Shown here one piece after another: positions 1 to 5,908 of a stretch of 7,538 nt of DNA (its first letter is position 1; each line of letters starts with the position of its first letter). The stretch spans positions 1 to 7,538 of the forward strand of contig JASHQV010000049.1 of assembly GCA_030038955.1 (NCBI GenBank). The letters are read 5' to 3'. Source of the DNA: Solirubrobacteraceae bacterium. GTDB taxonomy: Bacteria; Actinomycetota; Thermoleophilia; Solirubrobacterales; Solirubrobacteraceae. The position numbers were made by a program, and so were the translations under genes. Under the pieces are notes generated by a model, which was not told the DNA's origin, made no database searches, and was given only the letters and a program-made list of their open reading frames with translations.

Positions 1-191
1 GCTTCGCGGTCGTCGGTCGCGACGGCGCCGTCCAGCTCCCGGCGGAGGTGCTCGCACGCTATCCCGCCGGCACCCTGCTTCGGATCAGCCTGAGCGCCGC
101 CGGCGTCGAGCTGCGCGGCGAGACGCCGCAGGATGACTCGCAATCCGAGCGGGACGCGCTTAGTCCCGAGCAGCCATCCGGCGAACGATGA
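1..191 (+). CDS. Probable ABC-transporter ATP-binding protein, C-terminal tail (partial)
   Basis: The frame is open from the left edge (first full codon at base 3) to a TGA at 189-191, giving 62 visible residues that begin FAVVGRDGAVQLPAEVL. No ATPase motif lies inside the window, so the call rests on two points. The segment resembles the 'GRLQLP-E-L' C-terminal extension found after the nucleotide-binding domain of many actinobacterial ABC ATPases of the LolD/MacB type. It also abuts and overlaps (ATGA, 4 nt) a second ABC ATPase gene. The extension itself looks like an AbrB-type beta-hairpin segment (G-x-V-x-L-P-x-E, then alternating hydrophobic residues ending GVELR). The last 20 or so residues are polar and probably disordered. 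It would act at the cytoplasmic face of a membrane transporter. An unrelated protein with an AbrB-like tail is the alternative. Confidence 0.5.
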   Translation, partial: FAVVGRDGAVQLPAEVLARYPAGTLLRISLSAAGVELRGETPQDDSQSERDALSPEQPSGER

Positions 192-808
192 GCATCACCA
201 AGATCGACGCCCAAGGCATCACCGCGGCAGGCCACGGTGGATCGATCCTGGGCGGTCTCGATCTCGTCGTTCACGCCGGCGAGCTGCTCGGAGTGACCGG
301 CCGCTCCGGTTCGGGGCAGACGACGCTGCTGCACCTGCTCGCTGGCCTGCTCCCCCTCGAAGGCGGCCGGTTGCTCATAGATGGTCAACCGCGGATGCTG
401 TGGAAGGACGCCTCGATCGGGCTCGTATTCCAGAACCTGTGCCTGCTGCCAATGCTGAGCGCACAGGAGACAGTCGCGCTGCCGCTCCAGGCACGAGGGC
501 TGCCAAAAGCCGAGATCGCCGCGACAGTAACCGCGACCCTGACGGCGCTGGGGCTGGGATCGCACACCGCGCAGCACGTCGACGCGCTTTCCGGCGGGCA
601 GCGCCAGCGCGTCGCTGTCGCTCGCGCCCTCGCCGGTCGCCCAGATGTGATCCTCGCGGACGAGCCCACCTCGGCACTCGACCTGCACTGGCGCGAGGTC
701 GTGCTCGAGCTGCTCGCTGCCGAGGCCCGGCGCGGCGCCGTCGTCGTCATCGCCTCGAGCGACGAGGAGGTGATCGCGGCCTGTGAGCGGGTGGTCACGC
801 TCTCCTGA
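188..808 (+). CDS. ABC-transporter ATPase with degenerate Walker A and switch loop
   Basis: A 206-residue protein, the usual length for a single LolD/MacB-like nucleotide-binding domain that powers a membrane permease. Visible motifs are: Walker A at 38-46 (GRSGSGQTT), Q-loop Gln82, signature LSGGQ at 134-138, Walker B VILAD at 154-158, catalytic Glu159 and D-loop SALD at 162-165. Two key residues are changed. The Walker A lysine is Gln44 (codon CAG, 317-319). The switch-loop histidine is Ser191 (ASSDEE where ATHDPE is typical). The signature and catalytic glutamate are intact, which fits a subunit that pairs with a canonical ATPase so that one of the two sites is weak. The ATG overlaps the stop of the upstream gene, so translation is probably coupled and the two proteins probably assemble together. 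No permease gene is in the window; it may lie upstream. The 3' end overlaps the convergent gene by 14 bp. Confidence 0.93.
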   Translation: MSITKIDAQGITAAGHGGSILGGLDLVVHAGELLGVTGRSGSGQTTLLHLLAGLLPLEGGRLLIDGQPRMLWKDASIGLVFQNLCLLPMLSAQETVALPLQARGLPKAEIAATVTATLTALGLGSHTAQHVDALSGGQRQRVAVARALAGRPDVILADEPTSALDLHWREVVLELLAAEARRGAVVVIASSDEEVIAACERVVTLS

Positions 809-1766
809 GCGTCACAGGTTGCGCGCTAGCGGCACGGGCCCGGATCTCCTGGATGGCCTTGCCGTGTTGGCGGGCGTGGTACGCGATCGGTGCGTAGCGC
901 ATGCGTTCCGGGAGCCTTGCGTGGATCGGACGGGCGATCGACATCAGGCCCCGAACTTGTGCGTCGTGTGCGCGAGTCCAGGTGAGTCTGAGCTTCTCGC
1001 GGGCGTCCGCCGTCAGTCCTGCCCCGAGCAGAAGGTAGGCGAGATGGCCCACCAGCCTGCGCTGCGGCCACACGAGCGCCTGCAACGACCGCGGCAGCAG
1101 CGGCAGTAGCGGCGAAGCCGTGAGTCGTAGGACGTCCTCGGCGACCACCGTGCGCTCGAGCGTGTCGCGCACCATCGTGTGGTAGTAGCTCCAGTATTCG
1201 GGCACGGTCGCGGGCATCACCTGCCGCGGGATGCGCAGGATGTCACCCAGTTGCAGCATCTCTTCGTACAGCGCTTCCTGCTCTGACTCGGTCATCGCGC
1301 GCGCTTTGACGAGCGGATGGGTGATGACCGAGGTGACGAACGCGGTCGCGTGCACCCAGGCGTAGGTGTCCGGGTCGAGCGCGCGGTAGCGATCGCCGGC
1401 GGCATCCGTTCCCTTGATCGGCTTGTGCAACTCGATCAGGCGTCGTCCCTCATCCAGCGCGGCCGGCCCTCCATAGACCCACAGCATCACGGAATCCAGT
1501 GAGCGCACCAGCCGTCCGAACGGGTCGGCTCGGAACGTCGAGAAGTCATCGACGCCGGCGGAGATCGCCGGGTGCATCACCTGCAGCATGAACGCCCCCA
1601 GAGTCGTGGAGAGCACCAGCAGGTCCCCAAAGTCCTCCCACACGATCGAGCCAGGCCCGAAGGGCACTGGCCCCGGTGTCTGCGCAGCAGGCAGACGCGC
1701 GACGGAGCCCCGACGAGTCATTGACGGCAACGTCCTTCCCTGATTCCGTCCTGCATCTCGGACCAT
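795..1766 (-). CDS. MpaB/DUF2236-family protein (putative heme-dependent oxygenase)
   Basis: A 323-residue protein of the oxygenase MpaB family (DUF2236, the fold of the latex-clearing protein Lcp). Recognised features, with residue numbers from the first ATG, are an N-terminal FGPGSIVWEDFGD stretch (36-48), the family block LQVMHPAISAGVDDFS (61-76) with His65, a downstream DPFGRLVRSL-type segment (81-90), and YAWVHATAFVTSV (135-147) with His139. Family members studied so far are heme-b oxygenases; most DUF2236 proteins in actinobacteria have no known substrate. It appears soluble, with no signal peptide. The start is uncertain: ATG at 1764-1766 has a weak GGTAGG five bases upstream, while a second ATG at 1719-1721 (Met16) has GGAAGG about 12 bases upstream and better fits where homology seems to begin. 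It stands alone, convergent to the ABC ATPase gene and divergent from the secreted-protein gene. Confidence 0.85.
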   Translation of the reverse strand: MVRDAGRNQGRTLPSMTRRGSVARLPAAQTPGPVPFGPGSIVWEDFGDLLVLSTTLGAFMLQVMHPAISAGVDDFSTFRADPFGRLVRSLDSVMLWVYGGPAALDEGRRLIELHKPIKGTDAAGDRYRALDPDTYAWVHATAFVTSVITHPLVKARAMTESEQEALYEEMLQLGDILRIPRQVMPATVPEYWSYYHTMVRDTLERTVVAEDVLRLTASPLLPLLPRSLQALVWPQRRLVGHLAYLLLGAGLTADAREKLRLTWTRAHDAQVRGLMSIARPIHARLPERMRYAPIAYHARQHGKAIQEIRARAASAQPVTLRRA

Positions 1767-1846
1767 GCGAACCTACCGGCGCTCGACGAAGCCGCGCTAA
1801 ATCCTCGCCTGCTACAGATACGGCGGTCGCTTGCGGAAGTGCGTGC

Positions 1847-1852
1847 TAGCTT
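1847..1852 (+). promoter_or_regulatory. Possible -10 box for the secreted-protein gene
   Basis: TAGCTT fits the TANNNT form of actinobacterial -10 elements and ends eight bases before the ATG at 1861, so transcription could begin at or very near the start codon (leaderless). No convincing -35 box is present and no Shine-Dalgarno sequence precedes the ATG. This is an inference from a short motif. Confidence 0.25.
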
Positions 1853-1860
1853 CGAGCGCG

Positions 1861-2373
1861 ATGGGCCCTCGGCGGACGATGCTCCTGACCGTGGTGATCG
1901 CAGCGGGCGCAACCTTCGGGCTCGGCTCGCCCGGGGCGCTCGCCGGCGCCGGCCAGACGCCGACTGGCCAGCAGACGCACCCGCACGTGAAGCCACACAC
2001 CGGCGGCAGACACTCGAAATTCAAGCTCTCGTTCACGCTTGCACAGGCTCCCGGCCGCACCAGCACGGAGGAGACGAGCTATCGCCCGAAGATCTCGCGC
2101 CCCGCTCACGCGCGGATATCGTGCACACCGCCGCAGCCCGCGCCGATCGCGAGCGGCAGTCAGGGCGAGGTCGAAACGATCGCCCTACATCCGCCGCGGC
2201 GTGGCTGGTGCAAGGGGCGATATGACGTGATCGTCTACCTGCAGCGAACGCGCACCTGCGAGCCGCCTACCGCGACGAGGCCCGCCGACGCGTGTCCCGC
2301 CTCCTCTGGCGAGAGCGAGTCGGCGTACTCGAGCGAGGAGAACACCGGCGAGACCCACTTCAAGGTGCGCTAG
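1861..2373 (+). CDS. Predicted secreted small cysteine-containing protein, function unknown
   Basis: About 170 residues from the ATG at 1861. The frame also extends back to a TTG at 1831, but the ATG puts a classic signal peptide at the very N-terminus: MGPRRT, then a hydrophobic core (MLLTVVIAAGATFGLG), then an Ala/Gly-rich likely cleavage zone near GALAGA (residues 25-30). A further ATG at 1879 would also leave the hydrophobic core. The mature part starts with a Gly/Thr/His/Pro-rich linker and holds four cysteines (88, 117, 133, 145), enough for two disulfides. The segment GRYDVIVYLQRTRTC (119-133) looks like a beta-strand pair of a small extracellular domain. The tail is Ser/Glu-rich and ends FKVR. 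I do not recognise the family and no catalytic motif is seen. It is divergent from the DUF2236 gene and separated from the downstream operon by about 500 bp, so it is probably monocistronic. Confidence 0.65.
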   Translation: MGPRRTMLLTVVIAAGATFGLGSPGALAGAGQTPTGQQTHPHVKPHTGGRHSKFKLSFTLAQAPGRTSTEETSYRPKISRPAHARISCTPPQPAPIASGSQGEVETIALHPPRRGWCKGRYDVIVYLQRTRTCEPPTATRPADACPASSGESESAYSSEENTGETHFKVR

Positions 2374-2838
2374 CCGAGCTACCCGCGGGGCGCAGATGAT
2401 CCGCGTTCCGCCGCCAGACCGAAGGTTCGCGCCGGATCAGAGGCTGGCCGCCACGTGGGGCGATGCCGGCTGCCTACAGCCATCTTCGTGACGGCCCGGA
2501 TCGATCCAGTCTGCTCGAACTTGCCGTGGTAGCCATGCTGCCAGCTCGGGACAGATTGGACACTGCAGAGCAAGCTTCCAGCACGGCTTGGGTTCGGCGA
2601 AGACCTGCTGTGCACAGCGGATGTCTCCGCGCATCAAAGGTGATGGTCACTTGCCACCATGTGCGCATACCGTCGACGAGCAGGAGAGGACATGGACCCC
2701 TCCAGACGCGACGCAGCAGGTCGAGCGCCAACGTGCAGTGTGACGCGGCCGGAGGCCGGTGCAGGCGTCCAGTGCGGGGCTCGGCTGCAGTCAAGCCGGA
2801 GCTGAACAGAGCTATCCCTCGCGCAGTTAGCGCGCATT
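2374..2838. other. Intergenic tract with no convincing gene
   Basis: Roughly 465 bp between the secreted-protein gene and the operator. Open frames exist on both strands (for example plus 2463-2849 and minus 2474-2905). Their translations are rich in Ser, Arg, Cys and Trp without hydrophobic core patterns, overlap one another, lack Shine-Dalgarno sites and match no family I know. Base composition looks less GC-rich than in the flanking genes. It may be decayed foreign DNA or a long regulatory spacer. I see no terminal inverted repeats, tRNA or clear terminator in it. Confidence 0.5.
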
Positions 2839-2861
2839 TTTCTGTTTGATTCAAACAGAAA
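2839..2861. promoter_or_regulatory. 23-bp perfect palindrome, likely repressor operator
   Basis: Arms TTTCTGTTTGA (2839-2849) and TCAAACAGAAA (2851-2861) are exact reverse complements around a single T at 2850. The element is AT-rich inside a GC-rich genome and ends four bases before a TATAGT -10 box, so it covers the -35 and spacer zone of the sugar operon promoter. A bound dimeric regulator there would block polymerase. TTTG/CAAA half-sites are common among sugar-responsive repressors of the DeoR and LacI types. No regulator gene lies in the window, so the family is not identified. Confidence 0.75.
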
Positions 2862-2865
2862 CTTG

Positions 2866-2871
2866 TATAGT
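2866..2871 (+). promoter_or_regulatory. Predicted -10 box of the aldolase-kinase-dehydrogenase operon
   Basis: TATAGT differs from TATAAT at one position and sits in an AT-rich patch. The expected -35 place (17-bp spacing, 2843-2848, TGTTTG) is a poor match and lies inside the palindrome. The predicted transcription start is near 2878, leaving a leader of about 26 nt before the ATG at 2904. Confidence 0.55.
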
Positions 2872-2903
2872 TAGCACGGTGGACTTTGATCGGTGGTGAG
2901 GTC

Positions 2904-3629
2904 ATGCATCGAGCCGACCCTTATCTGCGCAAGCAGGTCGCAGCCGCAGCCGTCCAGATGTGCGCTGACGGGCTGACGACCGGGTTGGACTCCGGTGACG
3001 TGAGCGTCTTCGACCGCGACGCGGGACTGATCTACGCGCTGCCTGCGCCCTCTCCCACGTGGCCAATCCGTTCCTGGGCGCATACCCGGGCCGAGGACGT
3101 CGCGATCATCAAGCCCGACGGCGAGCCGGTCGCCGAGTCCTACACGGAGCCGACCGTTGAGATCCCGATGCATCTCAAGATCTATGAGGCCCGGCCCGAC
3201 GTCAACGCCATCGTCCACTCGCATGCTGAGGACTCACAGGTGTTCGCTGCGGCTGAGCTACCGATCCCGACGCTGACGATCGACGCCTACACGCGCCTGG
3301 GGTTCGGGCCGGTGCCGTGCGCAAAATTCGGCATCGTGGCCTCCCAAGAACTCGGGCTGAACATGGTCGAGGTCCTTGGCGAGAGCGGCAACTGTGCGCT
3401 GATGGCCCGCCACGGAGCGATCGCAGTCGGACCCGATCTGGATGATGCCCTGCTCATCGCGGTGCTCCTGGAGAAGGCTGCGCGCCAGGCACTGCGGGTC
3501 GCCCAGCTCGGCGCTACGCCTGCACAGCTCACCCTCGAACAGATCTTCGACGAACACACCGCGCGACGATTGAGAAGCGGCGAACTGGTCCTTGATGTGC
3601 AGCGCGTCACCGTCCGTGAGGCTCGATGA
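2904..3629 (+). CDS. Class II aldolase/adducin-family protein (zinc aldolase or decarboxylase)
   Basis: A 241-residue protein, the family's usual size, from the ATG at 2904. The frame reaches back to a TTG at 2886, but GGTGGTGAGG just upstream of the ATG acts as the ribosome site. Zinc and catalytic residues are present with spacing like E. coli FucA: Glu86 (in TVEIPMH), His105 and His107 (VHSHAED) and His170 (RHGAIAVGP). These enzymes cleave ketose 1- or 5-phosphates to dihydroxyacetone phosphate or glycolaldehyde phosphate plus an aldehyde; some relatives are epimerases or decarboxylases. The phosphate pocket is unusual: the GNVS motif is GDVS (Asp32), the TPTG loop is replaced by a longer ALPAPSPTW stretch (45-53), and the Ser-Ser before the catalytic Glu is Thr-Val. 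It is first in an operon with the kinase (25-nt gap) and the dehydrogenase. Family assignment is firm; the reaction and substrate are not known. Confidence 0.9.
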   Translation: MHRADPYLRKQVAAAAVQMCADGLTTGLDSGDVSVFDRDAGLIYALPAPSPTWPIRSWAHTRAEDVAIIKPDGEPVAESYTEPTVEIPMHLKIYEARPDVNAIVHSHAEDSQVFAAAELPIPTLTIDAYTRLGFGPVPCAKFGIVASQELGLNMVEVLGESGNCALMARHGAIAVGPDLDDALLIAVLLEKAARQALRVAQLGATPAQLTLEQIFDEHTARRLRSGELVLDVQRVTVREAR

Positions 3630-3654
3630 CCTGCGCGAGTCGGAGCCAGCGAAC

Positions 3655-5103
3655 ATGAGTGTTCTACTCGGGATCGACATTGGCACGACGTCGACAAAGG
3701 CAGTGCTGCTGGACCCTGAGGATGGCGTCGTCGCCGAAGCCGAGCGCGAGTCGCGACTTGAGAGTCGGCAGGCGACCTGGGCCGAGGAGGATCCGAACCT
3801 GTGGTGGTCAAACGTGTGCGAGATCGCCCGCGAGCTCGTGCCCGGTCACGAGATCACATGTGTCGGCGTCACCGGCATGGTCCCCTGTGCGGTTCTCACC
3901 GACGCGCACGGCGAGTCATTGCGGCCATCGATCCAACAGAACGACGCGCGCGCGAGTGAGGAGATCGCGGAGCTCCGGTCGATGCTGCCGGCGGACGCGA
4001 TACTCAAGCGGACAGGCTCGGCGATCACGCAGCAGTCGATCGCCCCGAAGCTGATGTGGCTCGCTCGGCACGAGCCGGAGGTCTACCGCCAGGCAAAGCT
4101 CGTGCAAGGCTCCTACGACTTCATCATCACGCGCCTCACTGCCGCTCCCGGGGTCGAGGACAACTGGGCGGTGGAGAGCGGGCTCTACGATCTCACGACC
4201 CGCTCTTGGGCGACCGACGTGCTGAGCGCCGCCGGTGTCGAGGCATCGGTGTTGCCAGACGTGCGGAGGCCGACGGACATCGCAGGCAGGGTCACGGACG
4301 ATGCCGCCGCCGCGACAGGTCTGCCGGCCGGCGTTCGGGTAGCCGGCGGTGCGGCCGATCACGTCGCTGCCGCATTCGCCGCAGGCCTGCTGGAGGACGG
4401 GCAGATGCTGATCAAGATCGGTGGCGCCGGCGACATCTTGATGTCCTCCTCAACGCCACTGTTCGACGAGCGCCTGTTCCTAGATCTGCACGTGATCCCG
4501 GGCATGTACATGCCGAACGGGTGCATGGCGACAAGTGGCAGCCTGCTGCGTTGGTTCCAGCACGAGCTCGCCGACGGCCAGCCGCTCGTGGCGCTCGATG
4601 CCGCCGCTGCGTCGATCGCTCCCGGGTCCGAGGGGATCACCGCGCTGCCCTACTTCCTCGGCGAGAAGACGCCGATCAACGATCCTGACGCGCGCGGCGC
4701 GTTCGTGGGCATGCACCTCGGTCACACACGCGCCCACATGTACCGCGCGCTGCTGGAGGCAGTCGCCTTCGGTTTCCGCCACCACGTTGAGGTGTTCGCC
4801 GAGCTCGACCTCCCCACCCGTCATGTGCGGGTCGGCGAGGGCGGCGCCAGGTCGGCGCTGTGGACCCAGATCATCGCCGACGTCATCAAGCTGCCGGTGG
4901 AGGTGATCAGCAGCATGGCCGGAGCGGCGCTGGGCGCCGCATTCGTCGCTGGCAAGGCTGTCGGCGTGTTCGCGCGCTGGGATGAGGTCAGGCGCTTCAT
5001 AGGTCCCACCCACACCGTCGATCCCCAGCCAAATGCAGCGTACGAGAGGGGCTATCGCATCTATCGCGAGCTCTATCCCGCACTCAAGGAGGTAATCGAG
5101 TGA
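3655..5103 (+). CDS. FGGY-family carbohydrate kinase (xylulokinase-like)
   Basis: A 482-residue cytoplasmic kinase of normal length for the family, which transfers phosphate from ATP to a sugar or polyol. The N-terminal domain begins LLGIDIGTTSTKAVLLD (4-20, phosphate-binding loop). GGAADHVAAA (231-240) carries the predicted catalytic base Asp235, matching Asp233 of E. coli XylB. The C-terminal FGGY signature runs over about 352-374 (GMHLGHTRAHMYRALLEAV and on), and GEGGARSALW (394-403) is the adenine-binding glycine motif. The frame extends back to 3592, but the ATG at 3655 is chosen because the domain starts there and GGAG lies nine bases upstream. It sits between the aldolase and dehydrogenase genes, as expected for a pathway that phosphorylates a ketose made by the dehydrogenase. 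FGGY members act on xylulose, ribulose, fuculose, rhamnulose, glycerol, erythritol and others; the sequence does not tell me which one here. Confidence 0.93.
   Translation: MSVLLGIDIGTTSTKAVLLDPEDGVVAEAERESRLESRQATWAEEDPNLWWSNVCEIARELVPGHEITCVGVTGMVPCAVLTDAHGESLRPSIQQNDARASEEIAELRSMLPADAILKRTGSAITQQSIAPKLMWLARHEPEVYRQAKLVQGSYDFIITRLTAAPGVEDNWAVESGLYDLTTRSWATDVLSAAGVEASVLPDVRRPTDIAGRVTDDAAAATGLPAGVRVAGGAADHVAAAFAAGLLEDGQMLIKIGGAGDILMSSSTPLFDERLFLDLHVIPGMYMPNGCMATSGSLLRWFQHELADGQPLVALDAAAASIAPGSEGITALPYFLGEKTPINDPDARGAFVGMHLGHTRAHMYRALLEAVAFGFRHHVEVFAELDLPTRHVRVGEGGARSALWTQIIADVIKLPVEVISSMAGAALGAAFVAGKAVGVFARWDEVRRFIGPTHTVDPQPNAAYERGYRIYRELYPALKEVIE
5086..5093 (+). promoter_or_regulatory. Strong ribosome binding site that fixes the GTG start of the dehydrogenase
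   Basis: AAGGAGGT lies inside the last codons of the kinase gene, six bases before the GTG at 5100. It is the best Shine-Dalgarno match noticed in the window and supports GTG as the true start despite the overlap with the kinase stop codon. Confidence 0.8.
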
Positions 5104-5849
5104 ACGTGCTTGTCACCGGCGCGGCCACCGGCATCGGCGCCGCGATCGCCGAAGCGTTTGTCGGCGCGGGCCACCAGGTCGCTGTGACTGACATCAACGA
5201 GGAAGCCGCGGTGGCGACCGCCGACCGGCTCGGAACGCTCGGACTGCACCTGGATGTGCTCGATCGGAGCTCGATCGCCGCCGCCGCCGACCACGTGGAG
5301 GATGAGTTGGGACAGCTTGACGCCTGGATCTCCAACGCCGGCGTTTCAACCATGGGTCCGTTTGCCGAGCTCACCGAACGCGACTGGGACCTCAACATGG
5401 ACGTCAATGCGAAGGGCGTGTTCTTTTGTGGCCAGGAGGCGGCCCGCCGGCTCGGTCGCAATGGCGGCGGCGCGATCGTGAACACCGCCTCGATGGCGGG
5501 CAAGCGCGGCGCCGCTCCGTTTCTCGCGCACTACGTTGCCTCGAAGTTCGCGGTCGTCGGCCTCACCCAGGCGATGGCGGCTGAGCTCGCGCCGTTGAAC
5601 ATTCGCGTCAACTGCGTCTGCCCCGGTTATGTGGCGACCTCGATGCAGGAGCGTGAGCTCCGTTGGGAGGCCGATCTGCGAGGGATCACGATCGACGAAG
5701 TGCGTCAGATGTGGGTCGCCGATACCCCGCTGCGACGGCTGGAGACCCCGATGGATGTCGCCAAGTGCGTGCTGTTTCTCGCCGGAGACGGAGCCGGGTT
5801 CATTACCGGCGAGGCATTGGCCGTCAACGGTGGTTCGTTCATGGACTGA
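5100..5849 (+). CDS. SDR-family NAD(P)-dependent oxidoreductase (probable polyol/sugar dehydrogenase)
   Basis: A 249-residue classical short-chain dehydrogenase, a cytoplasmic Rossmann enzyme. TGAATGIG (6-13) binds the cofactor. Asp31 at the end of the second strand (VTDIN) favours NAD(H) over NADP(H). NAG is at 79-81. The tetrad is Asn103, Ser131, Tyr145 and Lys149 (YVASK). CPGYVATSM (174-182) and the C-terminal FITGEALAVNGGSF (234-247) are typical of the family. The overall pattern resembles sorbitol, galactitol and L-xylulose-type polyol dehydrogenases, but SDR specificity is not readable from motifs. The GTG start overlaps the kinase stop (GTGA) behind a strong ribosome site, so it is co-translated with the kinase. 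Within the operon it would make or reduce the ketose used by the kinase. Confidence 0.93.
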   Translation: MNVLVTGAATGIGAAIAEAFVGAGHQVAVTDINEEAAVATADRLGTLGLHLDVLDRSSIAAAADHVEDELGQLDAWISNAGVSTMGPFAELTERDWDLNMDVNAKGVFFCGQEAARRLGRNGGGAIVNTASMAGKRGAAPFLAHYVASKFAVVGLTQAMAAELAPLNIRVNCVCPGYVATSMQERELRWEADLRGITIDEVRQMWVADTPLRRLETPMDVAKCVLFLAGDGAGFITGEALAVNGGSFMD

Positions 5850-5880
5850 TACCGGCGGCGCGTGGCTGGACGCCTGCGCA

Positions 5881-5908
5881 GCAGGGCTCAGCCACTGAGG
5901 GCCCCTGC
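5881..5908. terminator. Hairpin at the convergent gene junction, possible bidirectional terminator
   Basis: GCAGGG (5881-5886) pairs with CCCTGC (5903-5908), and CTCAG (5887-5891) pairs with CTGAG (5895-5899). The loop is CCA and there is a three-base bulge at 5900-5902. The stem has 11 GC-rich pairs. It lies 31 bp after the dehydrogenase stop and overlaps the last codons of the phosphatase gene from the other side. No T-run follows on either strand, so classic intrinsic termination is not shown; actinobacteria often use such U-less hairpins. Confidence 0.45.

Noticed and set aside
133..786. Long plus-strand frame overlapping the ABC ATPase in another phase, and similar minus-strand frames
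   Set aside because: Their Arg/Ala-rich translations are shadows of the real gene, which carries all ABC motifs.
1831..1860. TTG at 1831 as start of the secreted protein
   Set aside because: It adds ten residues before the signal peptide and would have to be transcribed through the likely -10 box; the ATG at 1861 gives a normal secretion signal.
2382..2389. CCCGCGGG palindrome just after the secreted-protein gene as a terminator
   Set aside because: It has no loop and no T-run, and such short GC palindromes are frequent by chance here.
2463..2849. Plus-strand open frame of 128 codons in the same tract
   Set aside because: Arg/Ser-rich composition, no domain, no ribosome site, and it ends inside the palindrome; typical of a chance frame in GC-rich DNA.
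2474..2905. Minus-strand open frame of 143 codons across the gene-empty tract, with a faint transposase-like LLLVDGM stretch
   Set aside because: It runs through the operator and promoter, has no ribosome site, overlaps other equally weak frames, and the resemblance to transposase is too short to trust.
5873..5885. Small hairpin CCTGC-GCA-GCAGG after the dehydrogenase gene
   Set aside because: Only five pairs, and it competes for the left arm of the much stronger stem at 5881-5908.
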